From the NCBI GenBank assembly GCA_964533275.1, contig CAZHJK010000009.1:22412-86411 (forward strand): a stretch of DNA of 64,000 nt. Direction: 5' to 3'. This document shows, piece after piece, positions 26,901-34,145 of this stretch. This DNA is from CAZHJK01 sp964533275. Lineage in GTDB: Bacteria > Bacillota > Clostridia > Eubacteriales > Garciellaceae. A program made the position numbers and the translations under genes. Positions within the stretch are counted from its first letter, which is position 1. Each line of letters starts with the position of its first letter. A model generated the notes under the pieces. It made no database searches and was not told the DNA's origin. It saw only the letters and a program-made list of their open reading frames with translations.

Positions 26901-29495
26901 TAATCCTTGATATAAAGATGCCTTTAAGCCAAAGACCATGTTTCCATTAAACCTTTCTTTAGCTTCTCTTTTGTGTTTTTTAGTTATATAGTTTAAAAAA
27001 CCTAATACCGTCGGAAAAAATATTGATACCAATGGTAAGGCTAGCCATACAAAAATATTTCCAGGGAAAAATAACACAGCTAATATTATAAAAATCATGT
27101 TAAAGGTGGATACTAGACTTCTTCTTAGGTTATCTAGTATCTTCCATTTAGACAGATTATTAATGGGATTAGTGACTCTTTCATCATTAATATTTCTTAC
27201 TTTATTGGATAGCCAAGGTAATAACTGCCAATCTCCTCTTACCCAACGATGGAGTCTTGCCATATAAGAATTATAATTAGAGGGGTAACCATCTATTAAT
27301 TGAATATCACTGGCTAAACCAGTTCGTATATAACTACCCTCTAATAGATCATGACTTAAAATAGTATTTCTAGGTAAACTATTGCCCAAACATTTTTGAA
27401 ATGTATCTACATGATAAATACCTTTACCTGTGAAAATGCCCTCACCAAATAAATCCTGATAAACATCAGAAACCGCTGTTGTGTAGGGATCAATTCCCCC
27501 TTGACCTGCGAAAATTCGAGAAAAAGCAGTTCTATTAACGCACTCTATATCTAAACTGATTCTTGGTTGGATAAGTCCATAACCATCAACCACCACATTT
27601 TTATCATCATTAACTATAGGTTCATGTAAGGGGTGAGCTATAGCTCCCACTAGTTTCTTGCCTTCTTCAATGGGTAAACGAGTATCTCTGTCTAATGTAA
27701 TAATATACTTAATGGTAGGTAGGCTGTCTAGATCTCCTGCAAAATAAGTATAGGAGGTATCTTTCTTTCCCCTTAATAATTCATTTAACTCAATTAGCGC
27801 TCCTCTCTTTCTTTCCCAACCCATCCACCTACTTTGAGTTTTTGAATATGTCCTATGTCTATGAAAAAACAAAAATGGATTGTTATCATATTTTTTATTA
27901 AGATGTTCTATTGTCCTTTTTGCCCTTACTATAATGTCCTCATCCTGTGGTAAATGTTCATCCTCTGCATCTGTAAAATCCCCTGCTATAGCAAAGTAAA
28001 AATTATCATCCCTATTTGAAAGATAATGAACCTCTAATTGTTTCACAATATCCTCAACACAATCTGGATCACTAAGAAGTGTAGGCATAACAATAAGAGT
28101 AGCATTTTCTTCTCCTATACCTTCTGGAAGGGTTAGTTTTGGTATAAATCTTGGTTTAGCACTTCTTATATGAAACCAATTATAAAAGCCTATACTAATA
28201 TCACTAAGGGGTATTATAGATACTAAAAATACAAAGATGCTTAAGGTAATTCCATTTATAATATCTTCATTAACTGCAATATATTGAAAATAAGCATATA
28301 AACTTAAAAGAACAGCGACAATAACTATAAATATAGTAATAGGTATAGTATAAACAGATAATGCTTTCTTTTTCTGTTCCTTATTATCCTTGCCAAGGGA
28401 ACTAAATAGTTGTTTTCTCCCATTATCTATTATATAAAAACCCACATGCTGTCTTTTCAAAAGTTCATCCTTTTCAGCAGCCTTCTGGGCACATTCTATA
28501 GCCTTTTTCGCAACATAACCTTCAGCAACCTTACATTCCTTAGCTATACTCTCTATAATATATCTATAGTAATCCCTAGACTCGAAATCCATTTTTTTAT
28601 AAACTCCTGAAGGATCTTTTCTTAAAACTCTATCCACTACTGAGAGTTCTTCCACTATGTCATTCCAGTCAAGATTAGCTATAATATGAAGGCTGGTAAT
28701 AGAGTTACCAATAGAAATTTTTCTACTGGCTTGTTGATGATAGGATTGTTGTAATATATCCTCTAAATTTTCCTCCCTCTTTTCTAATTTATCCCTGAGA
28801 TAACCATGAATTTCTTCATTATGTAAATCGTTTTTTCTAAGAATTTTAACTAGATATTCTGCAAGTATAGGATGTATCCCCTCTAAGGTTTCTAAATACT
28901 TTTTAATGGCAGCTAATAATTGTTCCTCTTCCAGCCCCTCCCATTTTTTTATGGTTCTAAGCTGAATTTGAGCATTTTCAATTTTCTTAGATATATTATT
29001 TATATTCTCTATTAAAGCCATAGTCAGCATTAAGGGTAACGCCCATAATTCAGCAATAGATAGGGCCTTCCTAGTCTGATATGCCTTTAAAAACCCTACC
29101 ATAAGCTTCTCGTCAATCCTGCCATCGCTATGGGAAACCATTTCTAGAGAAAGAGCATAGACCCTTAGCATACCCTTTAGGCTTTCATTATCTAAGACCC
29201 TTAATTTTTGAAATCTTTCTCTGTTTAAATTTTGATAAATATTCTTTACTTGACTTTCAACAATATAAAAATTATCCAACAACCATTCGCATGCTGGAGT
29301 TAGATATATATCTTCCTTTATATCCTGGTTCAAATTCTTGTATACATTAAATATTTCATTATAATTTTTCCTCAGTCTACCCTTTAAGGAAACAGCTGTT
29401 TTTTCTCTGGGCGATAGTCTATGATTTTCTGCAACTCGTATTCCGTGTTGTTGTAATTGTTCTGGACTTAGTAGTACATCATTTATTTCAATCAT
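20931..29495 (-). CDS. ndvB: Cyclic beta-1,2-glucan synthase (GT84-GH94)
   Basis: About 2,854 aa. The N-terminal third is helical with membrane spans near residues 385-440. The GT84 glycosyltransferase core (about 470-780) has TLDRDTRLPIEEG and RLHRWVRGDWQLLPWL, followed by more membrane spans (about 790-960). A glycoamylase-like domain (about 1000-1500; TVDSGNFIAYLMTL, GTMFEYLMPPL) and two carbohydrate-binding/GH94 parts follow, with GPDDKGIRTRFSDDLLWLP and catalytic-type GSGDWNDGM near 2525. NdvB-type enzymes build cyclic beta-1,2-glucan from UDP-glucose at the membrane. I prefer ATG 29495 over TTG 29504 because of AAAGG spacing. The preceding gene is 11-20 bp away and co-transcribed. Length is normal for the family. 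Confidence 0.9.
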   Translation of the reverse strand: MIEINDVLLSPEQLQQHGIRVAENHRLSPREKTAVSLKGRLRKNYNEIFNVYKNLNQDIKEDIYLTPACEWLLDNFYIVESQVKNIYQNLNRERFQKLRVLDNESLKGMLRVYALSLEMVSHSDGRIDEKLMVGFLKAYQTRKALSIAELWALPLMLTMALIENINNISKKIENAQIQLRTIKKWEGLEEEQLLAAIKKYLETLEGIHPILAEYLVKILRKNDLHNEEIHGYLRDKLEKREENLEDILQQSYHQQASRKISIGNSITSLHIIANLDWNDIVEELSVVDRVLRKDPSGVYKKMDFESRDYYRYIIESIAKECKVAEGYVAKKAIECAQKAAEKDELLKRQHVGFYIIDNGRKQLFSSLGKDNKEQKKKALSVYTIPITIFIVIVAVLLSLYAYFQYIAVNEDIINGITLSIFVFLVSIIPLSDISIGFYNWFHIRSAKPRFIPKLTLPEGIGEENATLIVMPTLLSDPDCVEDIVKQLEVHYLSNRDDNFYFAIAGDFTDAEDEHLPQDEDIIVRAKRTIEHLNKKYDNNPFLFFHRHRTYSKTQSRWMGWERKRGALIELNELLRGKKDTSYTYFAGDLDSLPTIKYIITLDRDTRLPIEEGKKLVGAIAHPLHEPIVNDDKNVVVDGYGLIQPRISLDIECVNRTAFSRIFAGQGGIDPYTTAVSDVYQDLFGEGIFTGKGIYHVDTFQKCLGNSLPRNTILSHDLLEGSYIRTGLASDIQLIDGYPSNYNSYMARLHRWVRGDWQLLPWLSNKVRNINDERVTNPINNLSKWKILDNLRRSLVSTFNMIFIILAVLFFPGNIFVWLALPLVSIFFPTVLGFLNYITKKHKREAKERFNGNMVFGLKASLYQGLLSYVFLAHHSFVMLDAIIRTLYRINISKKNMLEWKTAADVEKNITNDAIGYIKRMKWAIIISLIFIMIALWTAPLRLVFAMIVSLPWIFSPWIAIRISQEEKETEEVLRKEDSLILSRLCRKIWAFYEDFAVEDDNFLPPDNYQVKPSNGIAHRTSPTNIGFLLMAILSARDFGYITTLEMIKKVKETLSTIKRMETWNGHLYNWYDTQSLKVLTPPYISTVDSGNFIAYLMTLKIGLKEYLKKNLISIEHVDGLEQTLQLSKLKDFRIIKAIHSENESDNLSLQEWVELLDLIEKAECEDTYWYHKFCKTIKNHRDLLQNFFPDVIIQQSELLKKLEEFKKPLEYIQRNNSLEDLEEIYIDLKEKLENIYQQKEVILDFDIQETIIDLERCLSNIDDTKISIYSCIEDIENIINDTDFSQLYSQKRQLFSIGYNAQEEKLTDSYYDLLASEARVISYLAIAQGKVPKKHWFKLSRALTKVNGFQSLVSWTGTMFEYLMPPLIMKYYDNTLLSETYKTAVAAQIKYGKERKVPWGTSESGYFAFDLTLNYQYKAFGVPELGLKRGLKTDMVVSPYSSLLALPIAPVEAMNNIYNLIGSGLEGQYGLYEAVDYTLKRLPEGNSKMIIKSFMAHHQGMSIMVLNNMLNGNIMEKRFHSHPVIKAGESLLQEKVPLGIITTKDYKEEIQPMDREERKTKDVDIERVFELVPGEMPHYHILTNGFYRMMINTQGSGFSIAGDMQVTRWRKDIGNYGNFIFIRNLENNEIWSATHNPVCKEANEYKAVFSEDKVEFIRKDGNIESHTEIAIAPEHPVEIRKLTITNHDTNELELEVTSYAELVLAPQSADVAHPAFNNLFVRTERMQDIDGIIASRRPRGEIKKTNWSFHTINIDGQRIGSLQYETARNKFIGRARELPNAERLYLPLEDSLGAVLDPIISLRSKVKVPAQSSIIITFVTGIAKDREQAKLLGVKFNDALSIKQAFQLSKIRNQIQLQNLDMSRIEITLYQDMMTHIIMLSPLRRESSELLKQNNQGQSKLWSYGISGDIPIVLVSVSAVHEMDVVEQAIKAHKYWKTKGLNVDLILLNEDESSYYQPMEELLKEKIFNLGSGHLINNYAGVFILNAYILPREDYILLYSSARFILKGNEGNISNQLKIDIKDEALPPLKKFRAPITSYSVLEEEKMELFFYNGYGGFIRDGSEYVIELKNNLQTPTPWINVISNPDFGFQVSENGSGFTWAENSRENKITPWSNDATTDPSSEAIFIRDEEDGSLWTPTALPIREQEKYTIHHGWGYSVFHHDSHGIYQKLNMYVPLEGSIKISMLNLQNHSNKKRNLVLTYYIKPVLGVSPEDTLPFIVTDWNKELESLLINNTYQTEFPQSIVSLSCSEAVNSYTGDNEEFIGDSGDLSSPTALKREKLSNRVGAGFLPCGAIQIEISLQPNEEKDISFLLGYSNDSNSLEKLITQFKDIKNAEVALAETKNYWKNLLGKIKVSTPDVSMDYLLNGWLLYQSIACRLWARSAFYQSGGAYGFRDQLQDTMNILPVFPQATRKQILINSAHQFIEGDVQHWWHPGPDDKGIRTRFSDDLLWLPLAVAEYIEQTQDYSILDEEVPYLEDDPLEEDQDERYGVPRISSQKGSVYEHCIKAIDKSLNFGEHGLPLMGSGDWNDGMSTVGNKGKGESVWVGWFLYLILNRFIPLCEYREDLERAKNYRDNAEYILKNIENNAWDGNWYRRAYFDDGTPLGSIENDECMIDSLAQSWSIISEGGDKQRSIQAMKSVEQYLVKKEEGLILLFTPPFDEGELKPGYIKGYVPGVRENGGQYTHGATWVINALAMLGEGDKAAEYFNLINPINHTRTQIECATYRVEPYVMAADVYAVSPHVGRGGWTWYTGAAGWMYTVGVKYILGIQRQGDKLLINPCIPKDWKEYEISYRHNDSQYIIKVINPYGVNRGVSEIKIDGKIIEENYIPLKEDKEQYFVEVFLGEKENPT

Positions 29496-29515
29496 ATCCA
29501 TCAACCTTTCTATAT

Positions 29516-31993
29516 CTATTTTTCACCATTAATTAACCTCTTAATTTTATCTGTAAAAAAAGTTGAAAGCTCCTCAGCATATTCTTCTGAAGTACCTTGT
29601 ACATAGATGTTAAATAGGGGTTTTTCACTATCAGGGAGTATAATTGCCCAGCCTTTTTTACTTTTAAATTTTACTCCTTCAAATAATTCTAAATTTTCCT
29701 TTTCATTCTCTGAAATAACTTCCTTAATTACCCTTCCCTTGTCCTTCCAATTACACTGAATATTGCCTTTTTTATAATAGTACTTTGGTATTTCACTTCT
29801 TAATTCCCCAAGGGAAACATTCTCTTTAGCTAAATAGTCTATGATTATAGATGTTGCCCATATTGCATCATAATGTAGTACATAGGATAAAACCTTACCA
29901 TCATCATTCCCTTCACCTGATAACATCTCATTCATTACATGGGAAGGAGATGATTTAGTTCGAATAACCTTTCTATTGTATTTTTCAGCTATATCCTCTA
30001 ATACCTCCGGAAAGGTATAAGGTACTACTAAGTCTTGGCTTACACCCTTCTTTAAAATTAAAAGATCAGCAAATAATTCATAATCCTCCTGTTGGATTTT
30101 TTGTCCATCCCTATCGAAAAGAATAAGACTATCACCCTTTTCATGTATAAACACACCCATTTCCGAATTATTAATATTCATCTGGTGCTCTATAAGGGAC
30201 AAATATTCCTCTGGATTATTAGATGTTTTTATTTTAAATACCCTACACCCAGCGGTTTCTAATATCGCTGAAGCCAGATATAATATGCTTTCAGAAGGAG
30301 ATGAAATTACTACGCTAGGATTTTTTTGCTTTAACTCTTCTATATTTTCAATTAAAGAAATACCTTTGATAATATATGCAGATGAAAATCCCTGTTGATG
30401 CAAGACCCTAGACATTTGTTCATTGTTAACCCTTTCAAAATCTCCTCTATTAAAAACATTTTCTATTTTTCTTTCTATAGGTCGTTTTATATTAGCGGAT
30501 GTTTTATTCATTATTTCAATATGAATATTATTAGGATCTTCTGTTTCTGCACTTATATATACTCCTCCCTGTGCCTTAAAATAACCTATAGCATAACGAT
30601 GTAGTGGAAGGGGACCTGTTCCTATATCAATTACCCCTCTTCCCGTTGAAAGCGCACCCGTAGTTATAGCTTGTTTAACCATTTGGCTACCTTTATTTAG
30701 ATCTGATGTAACTATTAATTGCCCATTATTATCTAACAAGGTAGATGCAAGTGCCGACCCAATCTTAGATGCAAATTCAGGAGTAATATCAATATTTAAT
30801 AACCCTGAAATATCTCTATGACCAAATAATATTTTTTTAGCATTGCTTCCCCATATAAGATGTTGGTTTACAATTGTATTTTCTTCAACATTCTTGAAGG
30901 GCCAAATTTTAATACTAGGGTTTATAGTAGCGCCGAAGTCTATTCTTGCACCATTCCCGACTACCGATTGTTGGTATAGATTTACTCTGTCTTCTATGGC
31001 TACATCATCGCATATAATACTGCCCCTGCATTGTACCCTATTGCCCAAATAACTATTATTCCATATAATAGAATTTTTTATACTGGTTTCCTTTCCTATT
31101 TTACAATTTCTACCTATAACACAATAGGGACCAATAACAGCTTTATTTCTTATGTAACTATTCTTACCAATAAGCACAGGAGGGCGAAATTCTACTCCTT
31201 CACCATATCTAGTGCCCCTTTCTAACCATACTCCTTTTTGAATTTCTTCATACTCGTCTTGTAGTTCATCTATCTTTACTAATCCTTGCAATACATCAAA
31301 TTGAGATTTTGTATATGTTTCTATATCACCTATATCACACCAATAATCTTCACTTACATAACCATATATAGGTATATCATCCCTTAAAAGCTTAGGAAAC
31401 AAGTCCTTACTAAAATCAAACTTATCCCCTTTTTTGTAATAATCCATTACCTCAGGCTCTAAAATATATATTCCAGTATTTATAGTGTCACTAAAAACCT
31501 CTCCCCAGCTTGGTTTCTCTAAAAATCTAATGATCTTACCCCTTTGATCTGTTACAATGACTCCATATTCTAATGGGTTTTCTTCCTTTTTTAGTATTAG
31601 GGTAGCTTTTGATTTTTTTTCTCTATGAAAATTTATGGACTCATTTATATGTATATCAGTTAATGCATCCCCACTAATTACAATAAAGGTATCATCTAAA
31701 AATTCTTGGGCATTTTTAACACTGCCACCTGTACCTAGAGGAGTATCTTCTATAAAATAATTAATTTTAACCCCCCATTTAGATCCGTCATCAAAATAAT
31801 CCATTATGGTATCTGGCAGATAAGCCATGGTAACAGCTATATCTTCAATATTGTTTCTTTTTAAAAGCTTTATGATATACTCCATTATTGGTTTATTTAA
31901 AATAGGTACCATTGGTTTTGGAAGCGCGCAGGTTAAAGGTCTAAGTCTGGTACCCTCTCCCCCTGCCATAATCACTGCTTTAATTTTAATCAC
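29516..31993 (-). CDS. Sugar-1-phosphate nucleotidyltransferase fused to degenerate phosphomutase
   Basis: 825 aa. Residues 1-235 are an NTP_transferase (MAGGEGTRLRPLTCALPKPM, GTGGSVKNA, SGDALTDI). Residues about 255-380 are left-handed beta-helix hexapeptides. Residues 385-820 follow the phosphomannomutase/phosphoglucomutase fold, but the phosphoserine loop (normally TASHNP) reads ISAETEDP near residue 482, and the metal loop (normally DGDGDR) reads HEKGDS near 616. So the mutase part is probably inactive or regulatory. Annotated relatives are called mannose-1-phosphate guanylyltransferase; the true sugar is unsure. The GTG at 31993 lies in the AGGAGTG site; an ATT codon at 31984 would give the family start (M)KAVIMAGG. 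Confidence 0.85.
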   Translation of the reverse strand: MIKIKAVIMAGGEGTRLRPLTCALPKPMVPILNKPIMEYIIKLLKRNNIEDIAVTMAYLPDTIMDYFDDGSKWGVKINYFIEDTPLGTGGSVKNAQEFLDDTFIVISGDALTDIHINESINFHREKKSKATLILKKEENPLEYGVIVTDQRGKIIRFLEKPSWGEVFSDTINTGIYILEPEVMDYYKKGDKFDFSKDLFPKLLRDDIPIYGYVSEDYWCDIGDIETYTKSQFDVLQGLVKIDELQDEYEEIQKGVWLERGTRYGEGVEFRPPVLIGKNSYIRNKAVIGPYCVIGRNCKIGKETSIKNSIIWNNSYLGNRVQCRGSIICDDVAIEDRVNLYQQSVVGNGARIDFGATINPSIKIWPFKNVEENTIVNQHLIWGSNAKKILFGHRDISGLLNIDITPEFASKIGSALASTLLDNNGQLIVTSDLNKGSQMVKQAITTGALSTGRGVIDIGTGPLPLHRYAIGYFKAQGGVYISAETEDPNNIHIEIMNKTSANIKRPIERKIENVFNRGDFERVNNEQMSRVLHQQGFSSAYIIKGISLIENIEELKQKNPSVVISSPSESILYLASAILETAGCRVFKIKTSNNPEEYLSLIEHQMNINNSEMGVFIHEKGDSLILFDRDGQKIQQEDYELFADLLILKKGVSQDLVVPYTFPEVLEDIAEKYNRKVIRTKSSPSHVMNEMLSGEGNDDGKVLSYVLHYDAIWATSIIIDYLAKENVSLGELRSEIPKYYYKKGNIQCNWKDKGRVIKEVISENEKENLELFEGVKFKSKKGWAIILPDSEKPLFNIYVQGTSEEYAEELSTFFTDKIKRLINGEK

Positions 31994-32029
31994 TCCTATT
32001 TATTTTATTAGTAGAAATTGAATACTTGA

Positions 32030-32070
32030 TTTTATCAAACACAGTGTTCTATATCTTGTGTTTGATAAAA
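32030..32070. promoter_or_regulatory. 14-bp inverted repeat upstream of the nucleotidyltransferase gene
   Basis: TTTTATCAAACACA (32030-32043) and TGTGTTTGATAAAA (32057-32070) are perfectly complementary with a 13-nt loop. Read on the plus strand it is followed by GTTTTATTT and looks like a terminator, but no plus-strand gene precedes it. It lies about 40 bp upstream of the leftward operon, so it may be an operator or a leader structure. Confidence 0.45.
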
Positions 32071-32149
32071 GTTTTATTTATGCAATTCCCAATAAATTTA
32101 TAATACAAATATTATATGGAAGTTGAGTTTATCTATACATTTATATGGA

Positions 32150-32185
32150 AACAAAAATAAGCCTCTAGTATTTTCCTAGAGACTT
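32150..32185 (-). terminator. Terminator after 3-methyladenine glycosylase
   Basis: AAGCCTCTAG / CTAGAGACTT arms (one G-U) followed on the minus strand by TTATTTTTGTTT. Confidence 0.8.
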
Positions 32186-32214
32186 TGAATTCGATATAGT
32201 ACTTAATATCAACT

Positions 32215-32805
32215 TTATTTTTTTGATATGTAAATGTTATCCTTTATATAAAACCTCCAAAGCTTATCTTTATACTCCCCTGCATAGTCGATGTTTATCC
32301 TTTTTGCTGAAATTGTTTCATGCTTTTCTTTATTGTCTATAATATAAAGCTTATTATCTAAAATTAAATCACTGCCATTTAAAGTTTTATCAATATTTAA
32401 AGCTTGGCATAGCTTGCCAGGTCCATTGGTAAGATCCTGAATTTTTTTACTTTTAATAATCCTGTTTTTCCTTAGGATATCTAAACCTTCTATAGGCTCA
32501 ACCCCTCTTATTAACACTGCCTGGGGAATGCCTTCTTTCGCTGCAACTATATTTAGACAATAATACATACCATATATAATATATACATATGCAATACCTG
32601 CCCTGCCAAACATAACTTCAGTTCTTGGTGTTCTGCGGTTATTATAAGAATGGGCTGCCTTATCCTCGGCACCCATATATGCTTCTGTTTCAACAATCTT
32701 TGTAACAATCTTTACCCCATCAATTTCCCTAACCAATAACTTGCCCAATAGCTCCTGTGCAAGAGTAATAGAATCTCTCTGAAAAAATGGTAATTCTAAT
32801 CTCAC
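32215..32805 (-). CDS. DNA-3-methyladenine glycosylase (AAG/MPG family)
   Basis: 196 aa, usual length. ELLGKLLVREIDG, ETEAYMGAEDKAAHSYNNRRTPRTEVMFGRAGIAYVYIIYGMYYCLNIV and NGPGKLCQALNI are hallmarks; the catalytic Glu is in VETEAY. It removes alkylated purines from DNA in base-excision repair. Start is GTG 32805 with GAAGGAGG upstream at 8-9 nt. It is a single-gene transcript. Confidence 0.95.
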   Translation of the reverse strand: MRLELPFFQRDSITLAQELLGKLLVREIDGVKIVTKIVETEAYMGAEDKAAHSYNNRRTPRTEVMFGRAGIAYVYIIYGMYYCLNIVAAKEGIPQAVLIRGVEPIEGLDILRKNRIIKSKKIQDLTNGPGKLCQALNIDKTLNGSDLILDNKLYIIDNKEKHETISAKRINIDYAGEYKDKLWRFYIKDNIYISKK

Positions 32806-32950
32806 CCAAGTAACCTCCTTCTATGCTTTGCTTATCCTATATTTTAACATATTTATATTTTTATATTATAGAAAACTTCTGTTTTTATAATTATAATAAC
32901 AGGGGTTGTAAATCAAAGTGTGTTCAGATAGGTGTTTATGTAGTGAGTTG

Positions 32951-32966
32951 TATAACATGTTATAAT
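32951..32966 (+). promoter_or_regulatory. Palindrome overlapping the -10 of the aldo/keto reductase promoter
   Basis: TATAACATGTTATA (32951-32964) is a perfect 14-bp palindrome. The -10 hexamer TATAAT (32961-32966) overlaps its right half, 40 bp before the gene. This position suits a repressor operator. Confidence 0.45.
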
Positions 32967-33005
32967 AGACTTAGTTTATATTTATAATGAAGGGAGTTTT
33001 CATCA

Positions 33006-34037
33006 ATGGAAAAAATACGTCTTGGAAGAACAAACCTAATGGTAAGTCGTACTAGTTTTGGAGCATTACCTATACAACGAATTTCCTTTGAAGCTGCTAA
33101 ATATTTACTAAGAAAAGCTTACAATAATGGAATTAATTATTTTGATACAGCTCGTATGTATAGTGATAGTGAAGAAAAAATAGGATATGCACTATCTGAT
33201 GTTAGGGAAAATATTATCATTTCAACTAAGAGTCATGCTAAAAGTGGAGAAGAATTATTAGAACATCTAGAAACAAGTCTTAAAAACCTTAAAACAGATT
33301 ATGTGGATATATTACAATTACATAACCCACCCTTTTTACCAGTAGAAGGACATGAAAGCGGTCTTTATGAAGCGGCACTAAAGGCTAAACGAATGGGAAA
33401 GGCTCGTTATATCGGAATTACTAATCATCAATTAAAACTAACAAAAGATGCTGTTACTTCAGGACTTTATGATACAGTACAATTCCCATTATGCTCTATA
33501 TCATCCCAAAAGGATTTAGAATTAATTCCGCTATGTAAGGATCATGATATTGGTCTTATTGCTATGAAGGGATTATCAGGAGGTCTTATAACAAATGCTT
33601 CCTCCACCTTCACTTTTTTACGACAATATGAAAATTTAGTTCCTATTTGGGGTATACAAAGGGAATGGGAGTTAGATGAATTTATTTCTCTTGAAGCTAA
33701 TCCTCCTAAATTAGATACTGAGATGTTAGAGATTATTGAAAAGGATCGCAGGGAGTTAGCTGGTAGCTTTTGCCGAAGCTGTGGTTATTGTATGCCATGC
33801 CCAGTAGGTATTCCAATTCCTACAGCTGCTAGGATATCCTATCTATTAGATCGTTCTTCTTATGAACCCTTTATGACTGATGAATGGAGAAAAAAAATGG
33901 ATCTTGTAAATGATTGTATAGAATGTGGTCAGTGTAAAAGTAGATGTCCCTATGGATTAGATACCCCTAACCTTTTAAAGAAAATGCTAGAATCATATAA
34001 TAACTTCTATACTAATTACCATAAAAAAAAGTCATAG
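33006..34037 (+). CDS. Aldo/keto reductase with C-terminal 4Fe-4S domain
   Basis: 343 aa. The AKR barrel has the catalytic tetrad visible as FDTARMYSDSEEKIG (Asp, Tyr), ISTKSHAK (Lys) and ILQLHNP (His). Residues about 250-330 hold ferredoxin-type clusters CRSCGYCMPCPVGIPIP and CIECGQCKSRCPYGL. This fusion is common in anaerobic Firmicutes; the substrate is unknown and electrons may come from ferredoxin as well as NAD(P)H. GAAGGGAG precedes ATG 33006. Confidence 0.88.
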   Translation: MEKIRLGRTNLMVSRTSFGALPIQRISFEAAKYLLRKAYNNGINYFDTARMYSDSEEKIGYALSDVRENIIISTKSHAKSGEELLEHLETSLKNLKTDYVDILQLHNPPFLPVEGHESGLYEAALKAKRMGKARYIGITNHQLKLTKDAVTSGLYDTVQFPLCSISSQKDLELIPLCKDHDIGLIAMKGLSGGLITNASSTFTFLRQYENLVPIWGIQREWELDEFISLEANPPKLDTEMLEIIEKDRRELAGSFCRSCGYCMPCPVGIPIPTAARISYLLDRSSYEPFMTDEWRKKMDLVNDCIECGQCKSRCPYGLDTPNLLKKMLESYNNFYTNYHKKKS

Positions 34038-34068
34038 TATTAAATGTATTAAATTTATTAACTAGTCA

Positions 34069-34112
34069 TTAATAAAAAATTTTTTATTAAAGTTACCACC
34101 ACAGGATATAAT
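34069..34112 (+). promoter_or_regulatory. Palindrome and -10 element before the HD/NMNAT-like operon
   Basis: A perfect 22-bp AT-only palindrome (34069-34090; half-site TTAATAAAAAA) is followed by TATAAT (34107-34112), 34 bp before the gene start. The palindrome could be the terminator of the aldo/keto reductase gene, an operator for the operon, or both. Confidence 0.45.
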
Positions 34113-34145
34113 GTATATATCTTAGAAATTAAGGGGAGATTTAAA

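Noticed and set aside
34069..34090. 22-bp AT palindrome as a phage or plasmid site
   Set aside because: It consists only of A/T runs and is adequately explained as a terminator or operator in a short intergenic region.
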